Counted from the stretch's first letter, positions 46,648-59,468 are shown. The stretch: 64,000 nt of DNA from Microcebus murinus (GCF_040939455.1 NC_134136.1:101544014-101608013), one strand, 5' to 3'. Numbers and translations are program-made. Notes: generated by a model not told the origin, from the sequence alone.

Positions 46648-47022
46648 AAATTCTTTTGAAATATTACGGGGGTACAAATGTTTTCGGTGAGATGTATCAA
46701 TTTTGTTATGCTTGAGACAGGGTTATAAGTGTGCCAATCAACCAGATAGTGCTCATTGTACCTGTTAGATAGGTTTTCACCCATCTGCTCCTCCCCCTCC
46801 TCCTGCTTGATTTTCACTGAGTTTTTACTTCCCTCTGTGCACGTGTGCTCGTGGGTTAGTTCCAATTTAATAGCAAATACATGTGGTGTTTGCTTTTCCA
46901 TTCTTGAGACACTTCACTTAGGAGAATGATCTCCAGTTCCATCCAAATTGCTGCAAAAGGGCTTAATTCATCCTTCTTAATGGCAGAGTAGAATTCCATA
47001 GTATACATATACCACATTTTGC
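46648..47022 (-). mobile_element. Short 5'-truncated L1 (3' end), antisense
   Basis: TTGAAATATTACGGGGGTAC, a TGCTTGAGACAGGGTTATAA block and CTTCACTTAGGAGAATGATC, ending at CATATACCACATTTTGC. Its 3' UTR is close to that of the nested twin-primed L1 at 11557 and unlike that at 24821. Flanking duplication is not clear. The minus frame 46644-46901 is antisense-UTR debris. Confidence 0.85.
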
Positions 47023-50000
47023 TATTCTTGAATGATAGTAAGAGTAGTACTAAATTGTTTTTTCCCAGATGTCACATGAGCATTTGCATCCAGGAATCAC
47101 ATTTTGTATGAATTTCTCAAACTGGGATTTATTAGAGTCTGGAGAAATAATAAAATTGAACCTAATACACATGGGAGACTGTCCTGTGCTTTTGATTTCC
47201 AATTTTTTTAGATTCATCCAGAGGCAAATCAGAGGCAGGTGTGCTACCTAGTTTTTTTGATGAGTGTTTTGTTTCATTTTTTGTAGATCTATTTTCCCTG
47301 AATATGTAATCTTTAAGGATCCCGAATTGATGTACAGATCTCAGTTTCAACTACCTTATCACCCTTATCTATATGGCTGATAAAACACCTTGATATTAAG
47401 ATGGGCGAATCCCCATCATGTTTTTAAAAGAAGTCAGTTTATTTAAAGACATCTCTGCTTGCTTCAAAATTCTTCCTTATGCTGTGAAGAAATGATTTTA
47501 TTAATTGATCTGGTGTGACCCCTATTCCTCCCAGCTGTTTCTCCAAAAAGATCCTCAGGGAAAAATCCCTGAATGTGTTTAATGCTCTTTTAATAACAAC
47601 TGAAAATGCCTAATGTCCTTGCACACTTGAGTGCCATTTAAACACACACATTCACACAAACTCATCTGCACACATACACACAAACACAAGACCAGGCTTT
47701 CTCTTTATTAGGCAAAATATCTTTATGTCTTTAACCTTTCTGCAAAAGAAATAGTTTCACAATTCTCTATGCATTCTGGCAACTTCATTGGATTCATCAT
47801 GGTCTATCAATTTCTCTCTAAAAATGTAGGTTTCTTTAAAAAACACAGATCTCATACATGTTTGGCCACTCAAAGCAGATCAACATTGTTGCCTTACTTT
47901 TTAAAAAATTACAGTGAAAAAACACATGCCATGATACCTACCTTCATAAAAAAATTTTAAGTGTGCAGTAAAGTATTGTTAACTAAAAGCACAATGTTGT
48001 ACAGCAGATATTTAGAATGTTTTCCTCTTGCTGTTTAACAGGTACAAAGTCTCAGTTACACAAGATTGCCTTGCTTGTTTTGACATCACATTCTGTGATA
48101 TAAGCCTGTTGTATTAAACATTAAGTAAAAGCCATAAATCATAGAATCATAAACTCCTACAATTGAAAAGGACATTAAAAATCTAGTTTAATGATTCAAT
48201 GAAGTCTATATTTTACTTTGAATCCCTATTAAACTAGGCATCTAAAAGATAGCTTATATGCACATGATATTTTAGAGTCTACTGATAGATTTTAAATTAA
48301 TCTGTATTTAATTTAATTTTTTGTTTGTTCAAGATATCACCATCTACAGATTATAGCAGATGACCTATAATACTACTTATGTCTTGATTAGAAAGATATA
48401 TGACTTTCGTTTTCATTGTTTTTAATCCTTTTAGACTTTTTGTTAATTAAGCCAATATTTTATAATTTTTTGTCCTCATTCTGATCTTCAGTTTTGTATA
48501 CTACTAGTAACTTGGTTATATAAGCCAACATATAAATGACAATATTGATTACTAGTCATAACAATCTAGGAGAAATGGAGTATTATATCTGAACTATCTG
48601 ATTTGCCTTTCATTCTCAATACCTTTTCAGCTATAACACAAAATCAAAATGCAAATAGATGAAGCTTAATCATCTTACAATTATTCTACAAAGAGCACAA
48701 CTACTTCAATTTAATGAGCATGCTGACATGTGATATTACTGTTATCCTACAGTAACTTCTAAAATATTCCAGAGAACTGTGTGAGAAAAAACCAAAAAGC
48801 TAGGGTGAAGGGTTGTCATAAAAAGTCTCTAATTGGGCAATATAGAAAGTGAATTCACTTCACATCTTTGTTTCTCCTTTCACTTCCAGCCACAATCACA
48901 ATGTGTTTCTAAGTGAAAGAAGCAACATAAAAATCTTCTAACTACAGATCATCTTTATAAAGAGTATAAATGAAAACTTTCTTCATAGTCAAGAGAAATA
49001 AAATGAGAGTGTATTTCTATGAGAAAGAAAATCATTTTTGTAAAAATTGATACTAACCTATGAAACATTGAAATGAAATTTCTCAGCCAAAACTTTGTAC
49101 TAATTTGCACAATCTTTAAAATTTGATTTTGCTACTGCATATATATACCTTGTCTTTAAATCTAAAGCCTTAAAAAATAAACCCACTTAGAGCTTTATCC
49201 ACTTTAATTGATAATGTGCTCAATATAAGATAGTTTAAATGTCTCATGAAGTCTAACCAGTCACTATAGACAGATTGATAGATAGATTCATCCGTACATA
49301 CATAAGATAGACTATAAAAATTACCAAATGCTACAAAAATTAAGCTAGGACTTTATTAAGGAAAACCTCACATTTGCAAAAGAGCTCAAGTTTGGTGTTA
49401 CATGAAAGAAAGTAGATTTTGTTTATATAGGTCAGTATTTTTTTCTGTTAATCGAGCCACCTATAACTATAATTTATGTTAAATAAGATAATTAATAACC
49501 ATAACACTATAAAATACCATTAAATTATATAGTAAATATTACTAAACATGTTTTTTGTATAGAAATATACCATCAAAATAACTTCTACTCAGTGTCCTAT
49601 GTCCCCCTTTTACAAGTCTGATTTGTCTTTCTCTAGGATTTGTACTAGAAGATTCTAATATTTATATATGTAAGAGACCTTATAAATCTTTTCTTCAGAA
49701 ATAAAAAATGAATCTTATTTTCTCTTTCCTCTTTCAACATAATACTAAACATTCTCACAAACAGTGAGTATTTTGAATTGGTTATAGTTTGTCCATATTC
49801 ATTTAAAATTATGGTGTTCAGATCTGAATCCAATGCTCTAGGTCTCTTCATGTATGAGCAGGACTTTTTATTTTTGGAATATTAGAAACTGTACTTATAA
49901 GGAATTAACTATGATATATATTATATATTATACTATATATAGTTCATATTCACTATTTTTGCCCACATCTTGCTATTCATATATTGAGTTTCCTAAGTCT

Positions 50001-50319
50001 AAATTTCTAATCCACTCTAAAGGTACAACCCTTAAACCACAAGCTTCTCCATGCCTTTATGCGTGTACTTTAAGTGTTACAGGGTAATTAAATACACCAA
50101 CTCTGGCTTACTAAAAGGAAGTTAACCTCTGAACTTTCACAATTGCATAATTGGGGAAAATTCACCCACCTAACCATGTGGTTAAAGAAGAAAAATAAGA
50201 TAATATAAGTGAGATACTCACTATTATGCCTAGCACATATTAAATGCACAGATTAACGTGGTATTTTCAACTAAGTAGCTATGGGCATAGTAATTTGGGA
50301 TCACATATGCAAAGTCTTT
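47023..50319. other. AT-rich DNA, mostly unassigned
   Basis: No gene seen. 48137-48210 (AATCATAGAATCATAAACTC, AAAAGGACATTAAAAATCTA) resembles the tail of an ancient CR1/L3-type LINE in reverse. 47640-47690 has scattered CACA text. Frames at 47069-47251, 47162-47350, 47769-47960, 49645-49851 and 49854-50087 show no domain. Confidence 0.4.
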
Positions 50320-50760
50320 AAATGTTTCCTATTGAATTTTTCCTTGTTAGATCTGGATCACCATTCTAACTTATTGACATCTTTTTGAATCCAGATTCTG
50401 TTATCCAGAAAACTTATTCTTTCCACTTTTGTGTCATCTGTAATTTTGATAGTCATTACTTTGAGAACTTGACTGCAGTGATTGACAATATTAAGCAGGA
50501 CAGAGCCTCCTTTTGTGTGTACAGTCAGCCATGTAAATTCTACCTAATGGAACTCATATACAGAGCATGTGTCTACAGCTTTTCATAGAAACATCATAAA
50601 AGAAAATGTCACATGCTTTGCTGATGCCCAGATATATGCAGTTCCCTGCTCTCCTGGCCTAATAAGCTGTCATGAAATAAAGGTGGTTTAAGCTTGACAT
50701 ATCTTGTTCATGTGAACTCTGTCTGACCACTCTTGATAAAGGCTTCTTTTGGAAGTGGGA
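50320..50760 (-). repeat. Probable CR1/L3-type LINE relic (antisense)
   Basis: In plus-strand order: TGTCATCTGTAATTTTGATA, GACAATATTAAGCAGGACAG, AATGTCACATGCTTTGCTGA, TGCCCAGATATATGCAGTTC and TGGCCTAATAAGCTGTCATG. These parallel the reverse complement of the CR1/L3 reverse-transcriptase region ('tcatctgcaaatttgata', 'gtcaaatgctttgctaaaatc', 'ctagtaaccctgtc'). It is very diverged. The plus frame at 50385-50588 lies inside and is a shadow. Confidence 0.6.
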
Positions 50761-50939
50761 TTTTCTTTACTTGAATGTATCTTCACTGGAGTAACTTAGA
50801 GCTAGAGACCTTCACAATCTATCAGATCCTGCACAGTCTGGGGATGTCAAGGGCACATGCTTTGTCATAAAACACAGGCCCCTCCATCCTGTAGGTCCAT
50901 ATCCACCTCAGTTCTGCCTCTTTTTAATGTACAAAACTA

Positions 50940-51175
50940 GCGCTGATATACAAACACATATAAGTAAGATTGTACATCATGTACTGTTTTGGCTTTGGTT
51001 ATTTCTAACTCAGCAGTACTGTTCACAAGGTTTATTCAATTTTTGCATGAAGGCGTAGATACTTCATTATCATTGCTACATAGTATTCCATTGTATGAAT
51101 ACACCACAACTTATTTGTCTATTGGGCTTGTTGGTTATCTTGGTAGTTTCCAGCATGAGGCTATTATAGTGATGT
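50940..51175 (-). mobile_element. Very old L1 ORF2 fragment (antisense)
   Basis: ACATATAAGTAAGATTGTAC, TAGTATTCCATTGTATGAAT, ACACCACAACTTATTTGTCT and CTATTGGGCTTGTTGGTTAT follow the reversed end of L1 ORF2 at a low level of identity. The plus frame 50989-51201 is read across it. Confidence 0.55.
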
Positions 51176-51453
51176 CTTTCAGTAGCTATATGTATGCATA
51201 ATATATAGTTTTAAACTGAGATAAGTCAAATTATTAGCCATTCCAGAAATCTTTATAAAGAAATATATTTAGAAAAGGGCATAGCATGTATTTGTAGTAA
51301 GAAATCCCTAGATTCATATTGTAGTCAACTACAATCTAAATGTGATCTTGATCACATTACTTAATCTTTGTTACTCTGCTTCCACATTTGTAAAATACAG
51401 GATGTTAAAAACATATTCTCTGGTTTCTCTTGAGGATTGGTATCCATGTTATC

Positions 51454-51598
51454 TGATATGGTAGCCAATAGCCACATATGGTCACTTACATTTAAATATA
51501 AATCACTTAAAATTAAATAAAAGTAAGAATTCAGTTCCTCTGTTACACTGGCCATATTTCAAGTGCTCAATAACCACTTATTATTGGACAGTGCTGTA
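51454..51598 (-). mobile_element. MER5A-type hAT DNA transposon
   Basis: GATATGGTAGCCAATAGCCA, AATTCAGTTCCTCTGTTACA, TTTCAAGTGCTCAATAACCA and TTATTGGACAGTGCTG are the MER5A blocks, in the orientation opposite to the copy at 59328. Confidence 0.8.
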
Positions 51599-53484
51599 TA
51601 TACTTTTTTAAATGTATAAAGCATTTAAGCCAAACTAGTACTCTTAATTTGATGCTCAATAAATGATAGCATGTCATGTGTATTTCACTCAATGCCATCA
51701 TAATTTTGAGGCATCTATCCCTCAAATCATTTTGATATCCACAGAGGCAATCTCAATGATGCTCCTGAAAGTATTATCCAACAGTTTGAAATATCTATTT
51801 TTCCTTGTCTTTATCTCTTTCTCCTTTTGGTGATAGAGACCATGAAATCCTTAACACTGGGAGAGGCCACTGCTATGGCTTACTTTTTCTCCTCATCCTG
51901 TAGGGGTTCCTGGAAGTCTCATCAAATCAAACCACACTGGAGTGTGTTGGCCATTGGACTCTGAAAAAATTCCTATCTATGCTCGTCACTAAGCATCCCT
52001 CTGTCACAACATTTACAGAAATGTCCAGGTGGCTTGTCAGTATCGCACATAGTCACATGACCAACACTCTTCTCAGTTTCTTCTTTGCAAAATCTATTTC
52101 TCCCTGAAACGTAGACACAGGATTTTCCAGTTTGACTTATGGATAAAACTTAAGAATCGCCAAGCTGTTCTCAAGATACCTTTTCTGTTTGACATAAATA
52201 TTTATTTCCTTTAAATTATCTTTTTTGTTACAGTTATTTGTATTTCATTTTGTGGTTTTCTCTTCAATAGCTATGGTGGCTATTAATATTATTGTTGGCA
52301 CTATTATGTTTTATTATTGATGTTTACTATGTGAAAATGCAATGATAAGCTGTATGGCACTTTAAAAAGTTGTAGCCATTGTCATTTAGAATATATACAA
52401 AAGAATAGAATATCTAGCCTCCAATAATTATAATCTAAGGTAGATAATTATATGGCTGGCAGTAAACATGTTTATCTCCATCATTTTCATTATACTTATA
52501 AGTTTTAGATATGGAAATATAGAAACAGCAAACGTCACTGTATATTTTTGTCATTTTGTTTCTTTTTTTGTCTTTGGGATTATTCATCTGTATGAGCAAG
52601 GAAGCAAGTGTACATGTGGTGTGATTGTAAGGAAAATTAAATACTCTATTCATATTAATATATTTTTCTCTCCAGGCTACCTGAGACTCACAATTTCATA
52701 CTGAGATCATTTGTATCCATGAGGCTCTTGTTAAAACACAAAAATGTCCTTTAGGAGTTGGGCCAGTGAGAGAGTTGTTTAATGATACTTTAATATCTCA
52801 TGAACTCTGATACAGGGGAGTTTCCCTGTAGGCGTAACAAAGGGAGTGATGTAAGGGAAAGGGAGGGAGAAAGTTAAGTGGCACTGGATGTTCATGCTTG
52901 GAAGATAGGCTGGGACTTACCAAGGGTCCAGAGTCAAAGAAAAGCTGAATAGATAGAATGAAGGAAGAGAAACATATATGGAAGTGTTACAATTTAAGGC
53001 CATTGTTCCTGAAAATCCATTTCACATCCTCTACACTCCTGTCATGATCTGCTTTTGCCATATTTCATATACTTACAATTAGGCATTTCTAATTAAATGC
53101 ATCTGATATCCACCAGGCACAGCATATAAATTCAAGGCAAACCCCACAGCTTCTCTAGTCAACGAAAAGGTAATAAATACTCTACTGTTGCTTTTAGTTT
53201 TAAAATACAGTCTCATTTTAGTAATTAAGGCATCCAATCCATAAAATTAATTTTAAATGTCTCATTTTGCTTTAAAATGCAATCTTTACACCTACCTAAG
53301 CTTGGGCCCACTTCAGGTGAAAGTCAACTTCTTACTATCACCTAGATTTTTAAATATTCTTCCTCCACCTCACCAGTCATCATGTGTGAGTACAACATGG
53401 TTGAATATCAGAGAAAAAGAAGAGGTATAATGAGTACTCTTTGGATCTGATATTTAATTAAATCTGACTTGGTTTTTCATGGCT
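51599..53484. other. Unassigned DNA
   Basis: No gene or named repeat. Overlapping opposite-strand frames at 52435-52704 have no domain. Confidence 0.4.
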
Positions 53485-53950
53485 ATTGTGATGGACTAAT
53501 TGCAAAAATGCCTACAAACTTTGAACTTTTCTTATCTATAACTTTTGCCCTATAACTTGAAAATACTCCTTCACTCAGACTATTAGGTTGGCCATATGAC
53601 TTGTTTGGGGTAATGGAATATGAAAAATTATAATGTAAGTAGAGGTTTAAAAGATCCTTGTATGAATGGGCTTGTCCTCACTTTTGCATCTCTGCCATTA
53701 GAATGAAAATATCCTTGTACTAGCTTGCTAGAGGATGAGTGGCACATGTCATGTCAGTTGTTTCAGCCAAAACATACCAGATAAACCTGAGAGTCAACCA
53801 ATCCATAAACACATATACGAGCCAAGCCAAGATGAGTAGAGACATCTTGCTGACAACCTCAGATACATGAATCACAAAATGATTATTTAATGTGAATGGA
53901 TTTTTTGGTTATTTTTATGCTATATTATTATGATAATAAGTAACCAATAC
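53485..53950 (+). mobile_element. MLT1-type MaLR LTR (sense)
   Basis: TAACTTTTGCCCTATAACTT, CCATATGACTTGTTTGGGGT, AATGGGCTTGTCCTCAC, TAGCTTGCTAGAGGATGAG and AATAAGTAACCAATAC follow the order of an MLT1-family LTR. It is ancient and diverged. Confidence 0.6.
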
Positions 53951-54279
53951 GGGACTTCTCTAATCATAGGTAAATTGCTTATATGGTTTTTCATCAGTAA
54001 GGAAAATTATAGGCATTTCTATGCTAATGAGTTGCCCTTTCATTCTCCAGCTCCTACATATCCAGAAAATCTTCCAAGTTACTTATTCTATGACCTAATT
54101 AACACCTCATTAAACAAAGTCTAAGAAAACCATATTTTGCTTTCTCTTGCTTATGGTTTATATCTGGGCCACAAGAAATAGTCATACAATTTTAATCCAA
54201 AGAAACACTTGGAGTACAATCCAATTGCTAAACAGACAGTTTTCTCATACTACTTGATTGAGTCAAATATTATACCAGT

Positions 54280-55625
54280 TCCCAGGATATCCACATGCAA
54301 AAGAATGAAACTAGATCTTTATCTCTCAATCAACTCAAACTGCAGTAAAGACTTAAATGTAAGACCCAAACTATGAAAACTACTAGAAGACAACATAGGG
54401 GAAATGCTACACGACATCTGTCTAGAAAAGGAGTTTTTAGATAAGACTTTAAAAGTATAGGCAACAAATGCAAAAAGAAATAAATGGGATTAAATCAAGC
54501 TAAGAAGCTTCTGTATAGCAAAGGAAACAAATCAACAGAGAGGAGGCAATCTATAAAATGGGAGAAAATATTTGTAAATTATATATCTGACAAGAGGTTA
54601 ATATCTAGAATTTAAAAGGAACTTAAAAAACTCAGTAGTTTAAAAAATCCCAAATAATTCAATGAAAATGGGCAGAAGATCTGAATAGACATTTCTCCAA
54701 AGAAGACATGCAAATGTCCAACAGGTATATGAAAAAATGCTCAACATTACTAATCATCAGGGAAATGCAAATCAAAATCACAATCAGGTATTACATTCCC
54801 CCAGTTAGAATGGCTATCATCAAAATGACAAAACACAACAAATACTGGAAAGGATGTGGATAAAGAGAAATTCTAAAACACTGTTAGTAAGAATGTAAAT
54901 TTGTGCAACAACTATGGAAAACAGTATGGAAGTTCCTCAAAATGTTAAAAATAAATCTACCATATGACCCAGCAATTTCACTAGTTGGTATGTATCCAAA
55001 GAAAGTGAAATTAGTATGTTGAAGAGACATCTACACTCCAGTGTTTATTGCAGCACTATTCACAATAGCCAAGATATGGAATTAATCTAAGTGCCCATCA
55101 ATAGATGAATGGATAAAGAAAATGTATATATACACAGTAGAATACTATTTAGTCATAAAAAGGGATGAAATCTGTCATTTGCAACAACATGATGAGCCTG
55201 GAAGACATTATGTTAAGTTAAATAAGCCAGGCACAGAAAGAGGAATACCGCATTATCTCACTCATATGCATAACCTAAAAACTTGATCTCATAGAAGTTA
55301 AGAGTAGAATAGTGGTTACTAAAGACTGGGGACAATAGGGGGGAAGGGACAATAGGGAGAGTTTTGTCAATGGGTATAATGTTACTACAGTTAGATAGGA
55401 AGAGTAAGTTCGGGTACTCTATTGCATAGTAGGGTGACTATTACTAAAAATAATGCAGTATTTATTTCAAATGACTAGAAGGGTGGATTTTCGCAACAAA
55501 AAAAATTATAAATTGATATGCTAATTATCATGATTTGATCATTACACAATATATACATATATCAGAACTTCACTTTGTACCTTGTAAATATGTACAATTA
55601 TTATATGTAAATTAAATAATGCTAT
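54280..55625 (+). mobile_element. L1 ORF2 C-terminus and 3' UTR, 1.35 kb (sense)
   Basis: From ATCCACATGCAAAAGAATGA through ACTAGAAGACAACATAGGGG, TCATCAGGGAAATGCAAATC, TATGACCCAGCAATTTCACT and the 3' UTR ending ATGTACAATTATTATATGTA. It is old (L1M-like), 5'-truncated and full of stops. Confidence 0.88.
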
Positions 55626-56994
55626 GGAATGGAGCCAGCTGGCAAGGGGAAAGCACCTACTACAAAATTTAAAAATAAAACAGTTCCTGGTGTCCATGAA
55701 ATTTATCGAGACATATTAAGCTCACTGTGGCATCTCATCAAAGCCTCTTTGTTTTGAAGTGGATTTGGAAATAATATTACATTCTTCTACTTTGTGGAGA
55801 AGGAACTCACAGCACTATTCCTTTCAAATAAACTTGCTAAAATATAACATTCTCAAGTAAACTGTGATGCTACTATTACTCTAATTTGGCAGGTGTCATG
55901 CCACCTTTCCCACTTTGGGGGTTAAGTGGGTTCTGAAAGAACAGTTGTCAAGGAGGAAAATACTTCTTTCAATCTTTTGCCAATTATCATTTAATATTCC
56001 TCATAGGGTTAAGAAGATTAAAACTCCTTTGTTTCTTTATTACATTGAACATTTTCACATCTTGATCTGATACATTATTTTATAATACATTTCAAATAAT
56101 ATTTCCATTTTGACATCTGATTATACTATGTTTTATGAACACATATACTATTCCAGACTCTGGAAGGTAAGTGTGAATCCTGCTTTTTTCCCAGTAAAAA
56201 TTACTGAGTCAATAAAAATGATATTCACCTCAACCACAGCCACTGAAGCCCTCCCTTCTCAATAACCGTATCTCCTTATTATGGACTTCCTAGAGAAAAA
56301 ATTTGCTTACATCATATAAACTTCTTCCTCCTCACCATCCTACCCAAAAATACATACATACACACACACACACACTCTCTCTCTCTTTCTCTCTCCTTAT
56401 ACAACTGGTACACACATACACGTTCACATTCAAGGAAGAGCAACTAAAAAGGAGCCTAAAAGATATTAGATTTCCATGCACACCATTTCTTCTGCACATA
56501 CTGTCTGGTTTCATTTCGTGTGCTTGGCGGTTCACTGCTCAAGAGCTGGATTTTGATGGTTCATTTACAGTAACGTGGACCAATCTCATTAAGGCCTAAA
56601 ATTAAGCCTAAAATCTGGATAAGGCTAAGAATAGAGAAACATACCTGAGTTCAGCCACAGAGGCAACATCTACTTATAAGAAAAGTGCAATTTTCAATAA
56701 GCGCAAAACATATATACAGTTGGCATCAGGAGCCCAAGATAAAAAGAAAATAAAACACAAAGTAGGGAAGTTCCAATAAATAAGCCTAGTACAGTAGTGG
56801 GTAGTTAAGAGCAAAGTGACATTCAGAGACCATGAGCAGGCAGGTATTCGGCATCATGGAAAGCTAGCAGCTACATACAGTCCTCCCTAATTAGGTTGGT
56901 TGTGAGAGTAGGTAAAGAAATTGCCAGAATCAAATGAAATCCTAATCTTATAGGGACCAGAATATTTGATAGCTTATTAAAGAGGATGACAATG
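55626..56994. other. Mostly unassigned DNA with (CA)(CT) microsatellite
   Basis: A (CA)n then (CT)n run with small breaks lies at 56359-56396. The frames 56303-56599 and 56332-56535 on opposite strands read through it and are not genes. Confidence 0.5.
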
Positions 56995-57190
56995 AATTAA
57001 TCAGTTACTATTTATTGAGTCCTTACTATATTTGAATCCTGAACTTGATAGTTTAAGTTCACATAATACTTGTGAAATAGGGTTATTAAATCTATTATAG
57101 AAAGTAGGAAACCAAAGCTTGCATAAATTAAAATTAAGGTCCTAGGTCATACAGTAAGGAAGCATTAGAATTAGATTAACACTCCTCTTC
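56995..57190 (-). repeat. MIR SINE relic (antisense)
   Basis: Reversed MIR: ACTATTTATTGAGTCCTTAC, TACTTGTGAAATAGGGTTAT, AGGAAACCAAAGCTTGCATA and AGGTCCTAGGTCATACAGTA. Confidence 0.7.
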
Positions 57191-57194
57191 CATA

Positions 57195-57545
57195 GTGAAG
57201 AGTTGGTTACTGAGAAATGACTGCCTGTCCAGAAGCTACATTTCCCAGTATCCCTTTGTATATACCTGAGTACATATGATTAGTTAAGACTAATGACATG
57301 TAAGTGAAAGTGACTTTTAGTGACTTTTTTAGGTCAAAGTGTTTAAGAAATGAATGTTCATTCTCCATCTTTCCTTTTTCATGTGTTAGCTGTAAGCAAA
57401 TATTTTCAAGGCTCTACCTTATGATGGAGCCATGAGATGGAAAAAAAACATGTCCCCATCTATTACCAGGTTGAAAGCCACCTTTGAATATTCATATTTA
57501 ATTGTTATATGAAAAAGAAATAAATGTTTATTGTATCAATCATCT
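57195..57545 (+). mobile_element. MLT1-type MaLR LTR (sense)
   Basis: CCAGAAGCTACATTTCCCAG, TATCCCTTTGTATATACC, ATGACATGTAAGTGAAAGTG, TATGATGGAGCCATGAGATG and AATAAA at 57519-57524 fit an old MLT1-like LTR. Its left edge abuts the MIR. Confidence 0.55.
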
Positions 57546-57654
57546 AGATTTCAGCCTTAACAGCTATGGTATTTATCTTTACATACACTAAAACAGTCTT
57601 CTTAATAACTATGACCTACTACCTTTCTAAAGAAACTACAATGTATTGAATGAG

Positions 57655-57735
57655 TACCTTCTTTAAGGGATTATTGTGAGAACTTAGTTAATGCATTTGT
57701 ATAAAGGTCTTAGCATAGGGTATACACCTGGGTAG
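57655..57735 (+). repeat. MIR SINE fragment (sense)
   Basis: GGGATTATTGTGAGAACTTA, GTTAATGCATTTGTATAAAG and GTCTTAGCATAGGGTA match the 3' half of MIR in sense. Confidence 0.6.
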
Positions 57736-58073
57736 CACCACATATTTTTGAAATAACTATGATCATGATGATGATATAGTAGCTTTATTTTAAATGTATT
57801 TTCTCCCTTTTAGCTGAAAACATGAAATTTTAACTGAATTCAACAAATTTGGAAACCAAATAGCAGAAGAATCAAATATCTTGTTTATGACAGAGTTAAA
57901 ATAAACCCAAGTTCTTAGCTAAAAATGCTGTGCTATTTTCCTGCAACATTGTCACACTTCTTAGGTAAGAAAATAGAAAACTAAAACTTCTTGGGTTTGT
58001 TAACCAGGATGGAATTTAAAAGGTAGGTTGAAACCTTGAGAAAAATTTAGGAGGTCATTTATTCTAGCTGGAG

Positions 58074-58158
58074 TTCAAGATCAGGAATGAGTCAAAAGGG
58101 AGTGTTATGATAAATTACTTAAATTTCTCCAACATGAAGTTAGGATTGGGCTTGAATT
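58074..58158 (+). repeat. Left arm of an 85-bp inverted repeat
   Basis: Runs from TTCAAGATCAGGAATGAGTC through ATAAATTACTTAAATTTC and AAGTTAGGATTGGGCTTG to AATT. Its reverse complement lies at 59469-59555 with about six substitutions and a 2-nt indel. The family, if any, is unknown to me. Confidence 0.95.
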
Positions 58159-58171
58159 AAGACTATAGCTG

Positions 58172-58765
58172 TGTAAATATTAAAACTTGAGAACTAAAAT
58201 AAAATCTTAAGGCTCCCCCCTCCACCGGCTGACTGAATGGAAGCCCTCTTGGCCAACAGGATATCCTAAAACTAAACTGTCTGCCATGAGGAGGGAGGTC
58301 AGACAGACGTGTCTCATCATGCTCCCTCCCTTCTTGGAGACATCCTTTGTAACTCATTAACAGGCCTAAGGCTATGCAAGAAAAACCTGTAGTTCCAGCA
58401 TTTCTCTGATTAACAGGCCTCTTTATCTTAAAGCATTCCAAGCCTTTAGACAAAAGCTTCATGTATTTAACCAATTACAAGTCAAAGAGCCTTTAAACCC
58501 ACCTATAACCTGTAACTACCCCCACTCCAAGATGGCCCACCTTTCCAGGCCAAACCAATGTATGCCTTCCATGTATTGATTTATGACTTTACCTGTAATT
58601 CCTGTCTGTCTCCCCAAAATGTATAAAACCAAACTGTAATCTAGCCACAGCAAGTCCACTTGCTTAAGGTTTCTTGGGTGTGGCACTGGGCCATGGTACT
58701 TGAATATGGGTCAGAATAAACCTCTTAAAATTAATTTACAGAGTTTGGCTTCTTTTCCATTGGCA
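58172..58765 (+). mobile_element. ERV1-type solo LTR (sense)
   Basis: Starts near TGTAAATATTAAAACTTGAG and ends ACAGAGTTTGGCTTCTTTTC then CATTGGCA. It has a TATAAAA box at 58622-58628, the GGGCCATGGTACTTGAATAT block and a polyadenylation signal AATAAA at 58715-58720 followed by CCTCTTAAAATTAATTTACA. These are typical of class I endogenous retrovirus LTRs of the MER31/MER66 sort; the exact family is uncertain. No internal retroviral genes adjoin. The 103-codon minus frame at 58163-58474 lies antisense in U3 and is not a gene. Confidence 0.75.
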
Positions 58766-58863
58766 TACTCTTCAGGCAGAATCTTCTAATTTCTTTTGGA
58801 CATATGCTTACTTCCCTTATGGACTTGGGAATAGTTTGAGAATAAGAAACCACTTTAATTGTC

Positions 58864-59227
58864 AAAAATGCACACAATTAGGCCGGGCGCTGTGGCTCAC
58901 GCCTGTAATCCTAGCTCTTGGGAGGCCGAGGCGGGCGGATTGCTCAAGGTCAGGAGTTCAAAACCAGCCTGAGCAAGAGCAAGACCCCGTCTCTACTATA
59001 AATAGAAAGAAATTAATTGGCCAACTGATATATATATAAAAAAAAATTAGCCGGGCATGGTGGCGCATGCCTGTAGTCCCAGCTACTCGGGAGGCTGAGG
59101 CAGAAGGATCACTCGAGCCCAGGAGTTTGAGGTTGCTGTGAGCTAGGCTGACGCCACGGCACTCACTCTAGCCTGGACAACAAAGCGAGACTCTGTCTCA
59201 AAAAAAAAAAAAAAATGCACACAATTA
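58864..59227 (+). mobile_element. Young strepsirrhine-type Alu (sense), perfect 17-bp TSD
   Basis: AAAAATGCACACAATTA at 58864-58880 and 59211-59227 is the target-site duplication. The body (58881-59210) is close to an idealised strepsirrhine Alu: GGCCGGGCGCTGTGGCTCAC, intact GGGAGGCCGAGGCGGGCGGA, TAGAAAGAAATTAATTGGCC and a TTAGCCGGGCATGGTGGCG right arm with a short A tail. Many CpGs are kept, so this is the youngest Alu here. The frame 58836-59039 is inside it. Confidence 0.97.
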
Positions 59228-59327
59228 AAAATCCCCAATAAATATGTTTTTAACAGGTTATCTTTATTTTGTTTAAATAAAAATTGCCCAAGTAAGAATG
59301 GGATTGTATGTAGGCCACCATTATGCA

Positions 59328-59458
59328 GTAGAATTTTCTGCAATGATGGCGATATATCCACATTAATAAATATGTTAGCCACCAGCCACATGTAGCTACT
59401 GAACATTTAAAATGTGGCTAGCACACCTGAGGAACTGAATTTTGGTTTTTTTTTTAAC
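59328..59458 (+). mobile_element. MER5A-type hAT transposon, 3'-truncated
   Basis: GTAGAATTTTCTGCAATGAT, GTTAGCCACCAGCCACATGT and ACACCTGAGGAACTGAATTT are the sense MER5A order. The element is cut off at a T run (about 59448-59455), immediately before the right arm of the inverted repeat. Confidence 0.8.
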
Positions 59459-59468
59459 TTCTACTGGC

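Noticed and set aside
56303..56599. 98-codon plus frame starting before a His/Thr/Leu/Ser repeat
   Set aside because: It is read through the (CA)(CT) microsatellite and has no homology that I recognise.
58163..58474. 103-codon minus-strand frame, the second longest in the window
   Set aside because: It lies antisense across the U3 part of the ERV1-type LTR. No domain or start context supports a protein.
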